Under the pieces are notes generated by a model. The model was not told where the DNA came from. It saw only the letters and a list, made by a program, of their open reading frames with translations, and made no database searches. A stretch of DNA of 64,000 bases from an uncultured Eubacteriales bacterium. Its GTDB lineage: Bacteria; Bacillota; Clostridia; TANB77; CAG-508. Location of the stretch: contig CASEOS010000003.1 of NCBI GenBank assembly GCA_949289635.1, positions 1-64,000 of the forward strand. Reading direction: 5' to 3'. Made by a program: the position numbers and the translations under genes. Below, piece by piece: positions 28,643-35,410 of the stretch; position 1 is the first letter of the stretch; each line of letters opens with the position of its first letter.

Positions 28643-29199
28643 TCTAATACATATATAGTTTGACGTGAAGTTCTCATAATAGAAGCAGTTTCTGGCACAA
28701 GACCATATATATTAGATGCTGGAAAAAATCACCATTTTGTGCAGATGAGTATTGATTACCTCTAACAGTTCTATTTGACTGATATGAAGCCATTGCTGTA
28801 AATTCTGAATTATTGCCTTCTAAATCATAAATATTTTTCAATATATCTGTATCTCCATCATAACTTGTCCTTTGCTGTGTAGTAGTTTGTCTATCAGAAT
28901 GACTAGTTTGTGCTTCATTTCCAATAAATTTAATAATTTGATCATATTGACATCCGCCATATCATGTGTTTATTTAAATTGATTGTATTAGTACTCCTTA
29001 AAGTAGAATATAAACCATACCATGTATTTACACCAATATAATTTTCGCCATTAGTCGAAGAAGAAACTAAAACTTTTTGATTTTTCTTGCTTGATACATT
29101 TTCGCCAATTTCATATCTACTAACATAAAAACCCCCATGATTTGCAACGCTATTCGCCATTATATTAAAATCATTTTGTAATTGTTCTTTTAAAAGTCT
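28639..29199 (-). pseudogene. Decayed C-terminal fragment of a large gut-Clostridia protein (FGE/C-type-lectin-like region)
   Basis: Reads QLQNDFNIMANSVANHGGFY then VSRYEIG and ends a first frame at HMIW-CGG. After a +1 step it continues GCQYDQIIKFIGNEAQTSH, then DRQTTTQQRTSYDGDTD and IYDLEGNNSEFTAMAS. A second break, one T short in a run of six (28723-28728), leads to PASNIYGLVPETASIM and TAG at 28639. MIWGCQ, YDLEGN and TAMA segments recall formylglycine-enzyme-like domains in secreted proteins of gut Clostridia. No start or N-terminus remains: the left boundary coincides with the stop of the mazE-mazF chimera, consistent with deletion. Confidence 0.75.
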
Positions 29200-29553
29200 C
29201 TAATCTTCTATTTTCTCTATTTCATAATAAACAACATCCATAACATTTTCTAATATATCTTTTAGTAAATCTTCTATTACTTGATATGTTCTACTATTTA
29301 AATCTAATGCTTTTATATGTTCACACAATATTACACCTGTTGTTTTAGTTCTATCATCTAACGGTATATACAAAGGAAAATAATTATTTGTAATAAGGCA
29401 AACAATAGATAATTTTACTTTTTCTATAACTAATTTTCCATTATCTACAATAATTATTGTTTGTTCATTTTTAGACCGATTGCCACTATCCAATACCATT
29501 TTAGGTATTCTAAATTCTTGACTATTTCCTAATTTTTGCATAGTAGTTGTCAT
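29200..29553 (-). pseudogene. mazE-mazF deletion chimera (antitoxin N-terminus fused to toxin C-terminus)
   Basis: About 117 residues. The first ~45 match a MazE/AbrB-type antitoxin (TTTMQKLGNSQEFRIPKM, NGKLVIEK). The rest matches the C-terminal two-thirds of MazF (LSIVCLITN, TGVILCEHIKALDLNSR, KDILENVMDVVYYEIE). The MazF N-terminus with its RGDI/W-V-D-like segment and catalytic Arg is missing, so no active toxin can be made. Fusion is in frame, as expected for a deletion spanning the mazE-mazF junction. It contains the only CGG codon that is read in frame in this window (29475-29477), at a position that is often Trp in MazE. Start at 29553, nine bases after GGAG. Confidence 0.75.
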
Positions 29554-29613
29554 TTTTCTCATCTCCGCTCATGTATACATATTTTTCTCGATAATATGAC
29601 ATTTTCATAAATT

Positions 29614-29997
29614 TCAAATCTTAACTTTGTACTCTTTATATTTATTACATAAATTTAATGTACTTTTATTAGAAATTTTATTTTTAGGAATCAAATACAT
29701 TTCTAACCTTTCATTTAATACAAATAAAAAATCAATTTTAGTATCAATTAAAGTTTTATATGTTTTCCCATTAGTACCACCAGAACTTTTTAAAGCTACT
29801 TGAAATGTACCATTGCTAGTTTTACAACCTGTTGATTTTACTTGAACTGTTTTTAAATCTCCATATTTTTCTATCACCAAGTCATAATCCTGTGTATCAT
29901 TTAATGGTATTGATACTGTATATCCATTTGTCGTAAAATACGCTATTGCCATTCCTAAACCTGAATTTCCTTTTTCTTTGTTGGTATCAAATTTCAT
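29614..29997 (-). CDS. PD-(D/E)XK endonuclease related to the group I intron homing enzyme I-Ssp6803I
   Basis: 127 residues. The nuclease core is visible as GLGMAIAYFTTNGYTVSIPL, then YDLVIEKYGDLKTVQVKSTG: Asp of YDLVI and the Q-V-K of VQVKST form the D...(E/Q)xK active site, the variant known for I-Ssp6803I, a homing enzyme encoded in a cyanobacterial tRNA-fMet intron. GAGGAGG lies four bases before the ATG. It starts 69 bases downstream of the intron-bearing tRNA-Tyr gene on the same strand, behind a terminator. I infer it cuts the intronless tRNA-Tyr site. A non-homing restriction or repair role is the alternative. Confidence 0.72.
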   Translation of the reverse strand: MKFDTNKEKGNSGLGMAIAYFTTNGYTVSIPLNDTQDYDLVIEKYGDLKTVQVKSTGCKTSNGTFQVALKSSGGTNGKTYKTLIDTKIDFLFVLNERLEMYLIPKNKISNKSTLNLCNKYKEYKVKI

Positions 29998-30033
29998 AGC
30001 TCCTCCTCTTAAAACATTTGTTTGTACTATGTA

Positions 30034-30066
30034 TAAAAAATAAAATACAAGGAAACTTGTATTTTA
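30034..30066 (-). terminator. Terminator of the tRNA-Met/tRNA-Tyr operon
   Basis: On the minus strand ATAAAATACAAG-TTTC-CTTGTATTTTAT pairs as a 12-bp stem immediately after the tRNA 3' end and is followed by TTTTTTA. The endonuclease gene lies beyond it. Confidence 0.88.
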
Positions 30067-30380
30067 TGGTGGGCAGGGAAGGATTCGAACCTTCGTACTC
30101 AAATGAGAACAGATTTCTTACTACCATAGTTTTCACTACCATAACCAATAGATTATGTTTGTAGTCTGGACTTTCTCTTTATCTTTTTCAAGATACCAGG
30201 TATAAAGTCTCTACACTCGGAAATTTCTTTCCTAGCTCGGGATTGTCATCAGCCTAACTGTTAAGAGTTCCCCGAATTAGCCCGGTGTTCATCATATAAT
30301 CACTTATATGAGCTGCAAGTTTAGGTTTTGATTAACCAAAGACCACAGTCTGCCGCCTTTAGCCACTCGGCCACCTACCC
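30067..30380 (-). tRNA. tRNA-Tyr(GTA), interrupted by a group I intron
   Basis: 5' exon 30380-30345 (36 nt, starting GGGTAGGTGGCCGAGTGGC and ending GACTGT). 3' exon 30116-30067 (50 nt, AAATCTG... to encoded CCA). Joined, they give an 86-nt tRNA with anticodon loop CTGTAAA (anticodon GTA), a long variable arm of the class II type, the T-loop GGTTCGAATCC, and a seven-base-pair acceptor stem with one G-U pair. The joint is unique: moving the boundary by one base destroys the loop. The intron lies between anticodon positions 35 and 36, so no functional tRNA can form without splicing. Confidence 0.95.
30117..30344 (-). ncRNA. Group I self-splicing intron (228 nt) in tRNA-Tyr
   Basis: The 5' exon ends in U and the intron ends in G, as group I introns require. 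Conserved core segments occur in order: AATTCGGGGAACTCTTAA (P-like), AATCCCGAGCTA (Q-like), GTGTAGAGACTTTATAC (R-like) and AAGAGAAAGTCCAGACTA (S-like). R and S can form the GACT/AGTC guanosine-binding helix. A strong P2 hairpin CATATAA...TTATATG is present. The guide TTGCAG (minus strand of 30313-30318) pairs with CTGT|AA across the two exons with the canonical U-G at the 5' splice site. No protein is encoded inside. Size is like the short cyanobacterial and Azoarcus tRNA introns. Confidence 0.95.
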
Positions 30381-30392
30381 AAATATAAATGA

Positions 30393-30469
30393 TGGTGCTC
30401 CCTCAAGGATTCGAACCTTGGACCCACCGGTTATGAGCCGGTTGCTCTGACCAACTGAGCTAAGGGAGC
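30393..30469 (-). tRNA. tRNA with anticodon CAT (tRNA-Met elongator; tRNA-Ile2 possible)
   Basis: 77 nt including encoded CCA. Acceptor GCTCCCT/AGGGAGC, D-arm TAGCTCAGTTGGTCAGAGC, anticodon stem-loop ACCGG-CTCATAA-CCGGT, T-arm with GGTTCGAATCC. CAT can belong to elongator Met or to lysidine-modified Ile2; the CCGG-rich anticodon stem with CTCATAA does not settle it, though Met is my first choice. First gene of a two-tRNA operon with the intron-bearing tRNA-Tyr 12 bases downstream. Confidence 0.93.
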
Positions 30470-30489
30470 GTTTTCCTAACGCAAGTTAA

Positions 30490-30518
30490 AGTATAAACTA
30501 TTTTGCTATGGTTGTCAA
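30490..30518 (-). promoter_or_regulatory. tRNA operon promoter
   Basis: TTGACA (30513-30518), a 17-base spacer and TATACT (30490-30495) on the minus strand, 20 bases before the tRNA-Met 5' end. Confidence 0.88.
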
Positions 30519-30617
30519 TACATTTTTTCAAATTCCTGTAATTTCTTACTAATTATTCCTTATTTTTTATTTAAAATATATTTTGAAAGATAATTTTATT
30601 TTTCTTTTTTACTCATT

Positions 30618-30648
30618 AAAGGAGTTAGTTTTCACTCTAACTCCTTTT
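30618..30648 (-). terminator. Hairpin terminator after the 282-aa gene
   Basis: Minus strand AAAGGAGTTAG-AGTGAAAA-CTAACTCCTTT stem 15 bases past the stop codon. The T-run is short. Confidence 0.7.
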
Positions 30649-30662
30649 ATCAATTTCTTTTA

Positions 30663-31511
30663 TTAATTATCAGAACCTTTACCTTCTGGTAATGCTGGAT
30701 ATTGTACAACAATTCTAATTTTTGTAATATATCTAATAGCTCTTACAAGTTTCGTATTTTTAAACCTTTGCCATAAACTTGGTTTTGCTTCAAATGTTAC
30801 AGCTTGTTGATATTGTTCTTCTTCTACATTTACTTGTTGTACACTTTGCTCTGCTTGTACTTGTTCTATCACTGGTGCTGTTTCTTCCAATGGTGTTGGA
30901 ATTGATTTCAATGCATCTGCTACTTCAATTCCTATATAACTTAATGCCTTTGATCTATCTTCTATTCTTTCCATATCTATTTCTATATGCAAATTAGATT
31001 CAAGATTTGTTACTCTAGCATTTAATAGTTTCATAGCATCTTGATAGTTTTGAGATTTCTTTCCTTTAGATTTTCCAACAATATTTAATGTATCAATAAT
31101 ATCTTCTGGAAGTTCATTTTCTGCTTTTCTTACTTGGTCTTTCCAATCTTTTTCTTTATTGTCTACAACATCAATTAATTCTTTTAGTCTTCCTGATAGT
31201 GCTATATTTTGTTCTCTTTGTCTAATTAATTCTTCAATCTTTTTTGTGTTTTCTTCAAATTGATTTGTAGCATATTCAACCAACCCATAAGCAGCTTTGT
31301 AAACACTTATCGGAAAATTTTTCTTTTTTGGATATTCAATTAAATATGTTTTGATAGATTCTATTAAATCTTTGAAATAAGAATCATCTTCTAATTGTAC
31401 AATTTGTTTTTTACTGTTTGGATTGATAAGCTTATGTACTTTATCTATATTTGATAATATTTTCTCCTCAGTGATAACCATTCTCACATTTACTATGCCA
31501 GATTTAGACAT
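30663..31511 (-). CDS. Soluble coiled-coil protein, unknown function
   Basis: About 282 residues, no signal or membrane segment. Predicted helices with a coiled coil around residues 85-140 and a Gln/Val/Glu-rich linker (~210-240) before a basic C-terminus (FKNTKLVRAIRYITKIRIVV). No family recognised. Start MSKSGIVNV at 31511, nine bases after AAAGGAGG. Own promoter at 31561-31589. Confidence 0.7.
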   Translation of the reverse strand: MSKSGIVNVRMVITEEKILSNIDKVHKLINPNSKKQIVQLEDDSYFKDLIESIKTYLIEYPKKKNFPISVYKAAYGLVEYATNQFEENTKKIEELIRQREQNIALSGRLKELIDVVDNKEKDWKDQVRKAENELPEDIIDTLNIVGKSKGKKSQNYQDAMKLLNARVTNLESNLHIEIDMERIEDRSKALSYIGIEVADALKSIPTPLEETAPVIEQVQAEQSVQQVNVEEEQYQQAVTFEAKPSLWQRFKNTKLVRAIRYITKIRIVVQYPALPEGKGSDN

Positions 31512-31560
31512 GTAAATTACCTCCTTTTTTATCTTAAGCATATGTTTTTATACAATTATA

Positions 31561-31589
31561 ATTATACATTAACCTACAAAAAACTACAA
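31561..31589 (-). promoter_or_regulatory. Promoter of the 282-aa gene
   Basis: TTGTAG (31584-31589), a 17-base spacer and TATAAT (31561-31566) on the minus strand, 49 bases before the start codon. Confidence 0.7.
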
Positions 31590-31712
31590 TACTAACGGAA
31601 GATTTTTTCTTTAAGTTTTTGTTACAAAAATATTACAATTTTGTAACATTTTCTTGTTTCTTTGCTTTTTGGTCAAATTCGTTGATTCCGTAGTATTCTA
31701 TATATAATGTTT

Positions 31713-31736
31713 AAAGCAGAATAAAAATTCTGCTTT
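31713..31736 (-). terminator. Terminator after the acyl-CoA ligase gene
   Basis: AAAGCAGAAT...ATTCTGCTTT hairpin just past the stop of the ligase gene. Confidence 0.75.
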
Positions 31737-31743
31737 GTTTATT

Positions 31744-33465
31744 TTATTCTGCTAATACTGTTTTAATTTCTTCAAATCTTTTTACTTTTTGTGTTGTTGT
31801 TTTGATTAGTTCTTTATTTGTCACACTAATTTCTCTTACATATTTATATGCTGGCATTGATTTATTCATTTTCTTCACTTCTTGCCAGATTTTTTCTTTT
31901 AATTGTTCTGGATCTTTTGTTCCATATATTTCTTCAACTAGTTCTTCATCATATACAATTTTTGCACATATTTTATAATCTCCATCATCTTCTGGTTTTC
32001 CATAAACAAAAGATTCTTTTACACCTTCAATTTTGTTTATCAATGCCTCTATTTCTTCTGGATAAATGTTTTTTCCATTTTTTAAGACAATCACAAATTT
32101 CTTTCTTCCTGAAATAAAGATAAAATCGTCTTTATCTATTTTGGCTAAATCTCCTGTATGTAACCATCCATCTTCTGTGATAGTTTCTTTTGTCGCTTCT
32201 TCATTATTATAATATCCAAGCATAACAGATGGACCTTTGACTAATAGTTCCCCAATCCCTTCTTCGTTAGGATCATCTATCTTAACATCTAAGCTTGGGA
32301 AAGCTTTTCCGATAGAACCTAATCTTTGATATTTATCATCTTCTACTGAAATAACTGGTGAGCTTTCTGTTAGACCATATCCTTGGTATAATGTAAATCC
32401 TAGTTCATTAAATCCTTTTTCTGTTTCTGGATCAAGTGCAGCTCCTCCTGCTACAAATACTCTTATATTTCCACCTAGTGTATCGTGAATTTCTTTAAAT
32501 AATTTTTTTCTAATATCTATTCCAAATTTTAATAGGAATTGACTAATTTTAATTCCTTTTTGTACAGTTTTTAGTTTACCTTTTTTCTCAATTGTTTTCA
32601 TTACTTTTTTATACATGGCTTCAAATAATATAGGAACGGAAACCATGACACTTGCTTTATATTCTTTTAAATTATCTGCTATATGTCTAATTCCTTCACA
32701 AAATGCAATTGAAGAACCTCTTGATAATGGGTATAAAAATCCAGTTGTACATTCAAATGTATGATGCAATGGTAAGAAAGATAAAAATCTATCTGTATCA
32801 TAAATTCTTAAAACAGATGTAATATCCATTAAATTGGCACATATATTTTTATGTGATAACATAACTGCTTTTGACATAGCTGTTGTTCCTGATGTAAATA
32901 GCATAATAGACATCTTTTCTGCATCAATTTTGGCATCTAAAAATTCTCTATTTCCTGTTTCTAATAATTCTTTTCCTTGTTTTATTAATTCAGATTCAGA
33001 GTATACATCATCTTCTTCTTTTTCTAAATCCATGGAAATAAAATATTTTACTTTTGTTGTATTTTCTTTTCTAATTTTGTTCATAACATCATTATATTTT
33101 TCAGAATATACAATGGCTTCTACTTCTGAACGAATCATTAAACTTTCTATTTCATTTTCTGGTAAAGATTTGTCTAATGGAACAATAATACCAGTCCCAT
33201 TTACAACAGCTAAATAAACGATTCCCCATTCATATCTATTTTCTGATATAACTGCAACTCTTTTGTCTTTTAGTCCCATATTGACTAATTTTGTTCCTAA
33301 TGCTTTTACATCATCTCTAAATTCTTTATGTGTAATTTCTCTAAATTTTCCTTCTTCCTCTGTTTTAAATACATAAGCTGGTCTATCTCCATAAAGTTTT
33401 TCAGACTTTTCTAACATATCTCTTAAATCTGTAAATTTCATAAATTCATGTATTGGCTCTCTCAT
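31744..33465 (-). CDS. AMP-forming long-chain acyl-CoA ligase
   Basis: 573 residues of the ANL family. Motifs: MLFTSGTTAMSKAVMLSHKN (ATP-binding A3; the usual G-x-PKG appears as AMSKA), YQGYGLTESSPV (A5), GWLHTGDLAKID (A7) and the C-terminal KNGKNIYPEEIEALI hinge. The catalytic Lys region KTTTQKVKRF is present. It activates fatty acids to acyl-CoA for lipid use or remodelling. It is directly downstream of a TetR-type regulator (15 bases), so one operon under the promoter at 34079-34117 is likely. Confidence 0.9.
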   Translation of the reverse strand: MREPIHEFMKFTDLRDMLEKSEKLYGDRPAYVFKTEEEGKFREITHKEFRDDVKALGTKLVNMGLKDKRVAVISENRYEWGIVYLAVVNGTGIIVPLDKSLPENEIESLMIRSEVEAIVYSEKYNDVMNKIRKENTTKVKYFISMDLEKEEDDVYSESELIKQGKELLETGNREFLDAKIDAEKMSIMLFTSGTTAMSKAVMLSHKNICANLMDITSVLRIYDTDRFLSFLPLHHTFECTTGFLYPLSRGSSIAFCEGIRHIADNLKEYKASVMVSVPILFEAMYKKVMKTIEKKGKLKTVQKGIKISQFLLKFGIDIRKKLFKEIHDTLGGNIRVFVAGGAALDPETEKGFNELGFTLYQGYGLTESSPVISVEDDKYQRLGSIGKAFPSLDVKIDDPNEEGIGELLVKGPSVMLGYYNNEEATKETITEDGWLHTGDLAKIDKDDFIFISGRKKFVIVLKNGKNIYPEEIEALINKIEGVKESFVYGKPEDDGDYKICAKIVYDEELVEEIYGTKDPEQLKEKIWQEVKKMNKSMPAYKYVREISVTNKELIKTTTQKVKRFEEIKTVLAE

Positions 33466-33479
33466 TTTCTTTCTCCCAT

Positions 33480-34049
33480 CTATTTAATTTTTAGTCCTTC
33501 TATTACCGTATTTTCAAATTCTTTATATAAATTCATAATATCAATTTCTTTTTCATTTCTTAATTTGTATACCAATGTTGAACAAATCAATCCATAAATT
33601 TCGGATGCAATCACTTTTGGATTTCCTTGTTTGATTTGTTTTTTTTCAATACCTTCTTTAACGATTTCTTCAATTTTTTTAATATATTCATAAATATGTT
33701 GTTTACACTTTTGGTTTCTTGCTTCATTTCCCCAAAATTGACTTAATAAAATGGTTATCAAATCTTCATATTTCATAACAATTTTAATTTGGATTAATAC
33801 TACTGCTTTTAACTTATCTATGTAATTATCATATTTCGCTGTCTTAATATCAATACTATTTTGGAGTAATTTCATTCCTTCTTCAATTAAAAAATTGAAA
33901 ATTTCTTCTTTACTCGAAAAATGATAATACAAAGTTCCTTTTGCTACACCCACTGTTGCAGTAATTTCTTCAATACTAGTCGCATCATATCCTTTTTCGG
34001 CGAATAATTTCATTGATGTTTCAAAAATTTTTCTTTTGGTTTTGTTCAT
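33480..34049 (-). CDS. TetR-family transcriptional regulator
   Basis: 189 residues. The N-terminal helix-turn-helix is clear: KIFETSMKLFAEKGYDATSI then EITATVGVAKGTLYYHFSSK. The C-terminal ligand domain is unassigned. It precedes the acyl-CoA ligase and probably controls it and itself through the palindrome lying on its promoter (34079-34117), perhaps in response to an acyl-CoA or fatty acid (inference). Confidence 0.93.
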   Translation of the reverse strand: MNKTKRKIFETSMKLFAEKGYDATSIEEITATVGVAKGTLYYHFSSKEEIFNFLIEEGMKLLQNSIDIKTAKYDNYIDKLKAVVLIQIKIVMKYEDLITILLSQFWGNEARNQKCKQHIYEYIKKIEEIVKEGIEKKQIKQGNPKVIASEIYGLICSTLVYKLRNEKEIDIMNLYKEFENTVIEGLKIK

Positions 34050-34078
34050 TTTCTAAACATCCTTTCAACATGATATAT

Positions 34079-34117
34079 CAATGTTTATATTATATATGCA
34101 AACATTGAATATTGCAA
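34079..34117 (-). promoter_or_regulatory. Promoter with overlapping TetR-type operator
   Basis: TTGCAA (34112-34117), 17-base spacer, TATAAT (34089-34094) on the minus strand. CAATGTTT (34079-34086) and AAACATTG (34100-34107) form a palindrome with 13 bases between half sites, spanning the spacer and -10, a fitting autorepression site for the TetR gene that follows. Confidence 0.75.
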
Positions 34118-34202
34118 TATTTTTTTAAGGTTTTATACCATTTGTTCAAAAATATAACGTATCATCCCTGGAAGATTACCTAGGTCTGAACAGTGACTAA
34201 TG

Positions 34203-34892
34203 TTATCTTATTATGCATATACCACAAAAAATAATGATTTGTATCATCACCGTTAACAATAACATGTAATTAACAGTTCTAATTCCCACATCATTAAGTT
34301 TATCAAATTGACCTACTATTTCATCAATTTCTTCTTGTGAAGATATTTTTTTGTATTCCATGTAATCCTTTGCTAAAAATCTTGCTTTTATCATGGCATC
34401 ATTTTCTAAATAACTTCTTACAAAATAATAAATAAAACCACCCACAATTAAAATTGTCAAAAACATCATTTCATATGGCAGTATATTGAATAGTTTTAAA
34501 ATAGATATTATCAGAAAATATAGTATATATAGATTTGAATATATAAAATTAAATACTAATATCTTTCTATCTTGAATTGAATGTAAACATTCATGTGCGA
34601 TTGTTTGTATTCTTGTATAACTTTCTTTTACATCTGCAATAATAATTTTATTTGATAATGCAATATATAATGAATTTGTTGCATTTTTATCTTCTTCTAC
34701 TTTAACATTTTTATTATGTAACATGTTTAAATATTCCTTACAAATATCTATATTATCTGGATACTTTTTTGCCAATTCATCTAGTGTTTCTTGTTTAGCT
34801 ATTGTTTCAATTTGTTTTTTGCTACTTCCAAATAAAATTCTTAAAATGATTATGATACAAACTAAAAAAGTAATAATGATTGCAAACTCCAT
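34203..34892 (-). CDS. Membrane zinc metallopeptidase-like protein
   Basis: About 229 residues. An N-terminal membrane helix (EFAIIITFLVCIIIILRILF), then a soluble part with TIAHECLHSIQD, an HExxH zinc motif near residue 105, then two central and one C-terminal membrane segments. This recalls YugP-like neutral metallopeptidases and M48-like proteases, but length and order differ, so only the HExxH and topology are firm. Start at 34892, about nine bases after AAAGGA. Confidence 0.65.
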   Translation of the reverse strand: MEFAIIITFLVCIIIILRILFGSSKKQIETIAKQETLDELAKKYPDNIDICKEYLNMLHNKNVKVEEDKNATNSLYIALSNKIIIADVKESYTRIQTIAHECLHSIQDRKILVFNFIYSNLYILYFLIISILKLFNILPYEMMFLTILIVGGFIYYFVRSYLENDAMIKARFLAKDYMEYKKISSQEEIDEIVGQFDKLNDVGIRTVNYMLLLTVMIQIIIFCGICIIR

Positions 34893-34967
34893 TTTTTCTA
34901 TTCCTTTCTCTCTACACATTTAGATTAATTTTCTTTTAAAAAATCCTATACTATTAAAAATCCTAAT

Positions 34968-35021
34968 TTTAAATAAAGCTAATACTTATAAGATTTCCAT
35001 CATCCTACATGTATTAGCTTT
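34968..35021 (-). terminator. Terminator after the ylbF-type gene
   Basis: AAAGCTAATAC (35011-35021 side) pairs with GTATTAGCTTT around a 25-base loop, followed on the minus strand by ATTTAAAATT. Confidence 0.7.
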
Positions 35022-35061
35022 GCTTTAAAATATGTTCTTCTTATACATGAGGCTACTATTA

Positions 35062-35394
35062 TTACATAAAATCTCTCACAGCCTCACCAATAATTTTATT
35101 CACATCTGTCAATAAAATATTAAATTTCATTTCTGCATCAAAATATTTTTTGGCTTCTTCTATTTGTATTAATTCTGCATATAATTCTTTCATTTTATTT
35201 GCTTTTTCTACATCTTCTTTTCCTGTTTGCATTTGTGTTAATTGTGCATCATATCTTGCAACTTCAAATTCACCAATCTTCTTTTTTAAATCAGGATTTA
35301 AAGCTAATGCTTCTCTTGCCATTTTATAATTTACATATTCTTCTGACTGTTTGATTTCTGTTGCCAATCTATTTGCTGTATCATATACATTCAT
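35062..35394 (-). CDS. ylbF: YlbF/YmcA-family protein
   Basis: 110 residues, all-helical, with the family pattern ANRLATEIKQSEEYVNYKMA near the start, ALNPDLKKKIGEFE and a C-terminal NKIIGEAVRD. In Bacillus YlbF and YmcA partner with YaaT to regulate RNase Y and development. Symbol by family only. Follows the DUF3048 gene by 16 bases. Confidence 0.85.
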   Translation of the reverse strand: MNVYDTANRLATEIKQSEEYVNYKMAREALALNPDLKKKIGEFEVARYDAQLTQMQTGKEDVEKANKMKELYAELIQIEEAKKYFDAEMKFNILLTDVNKIIGEAVRDFM

Positions 35395-35410
35395 GATTTA
35401 CACATCCTCT

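Noticed and set aside
16324..28960. CGG reassigned to Trp or Gln, as reported in some Firmicutes
   Set aside because: At the three sites the frame changes; replacing one amino acid would not restore the downstream protein.
29475..29477. In-frame CGG in the mazE-mazF chimera as a fourth frameshift site
   Set aside because: The frame continues sensibly after it (KNEQTIIIVDNGK), and the +1 frame stops quickly; it is followed by T, not A. More likely a decayed Trp codon.
30117..30344. Insert in tRNA-Tyr as a group II intron or transposon
   Set aside because: No inverted termini, target duplication or domain V; the group I core and guide pairing explain it fully.
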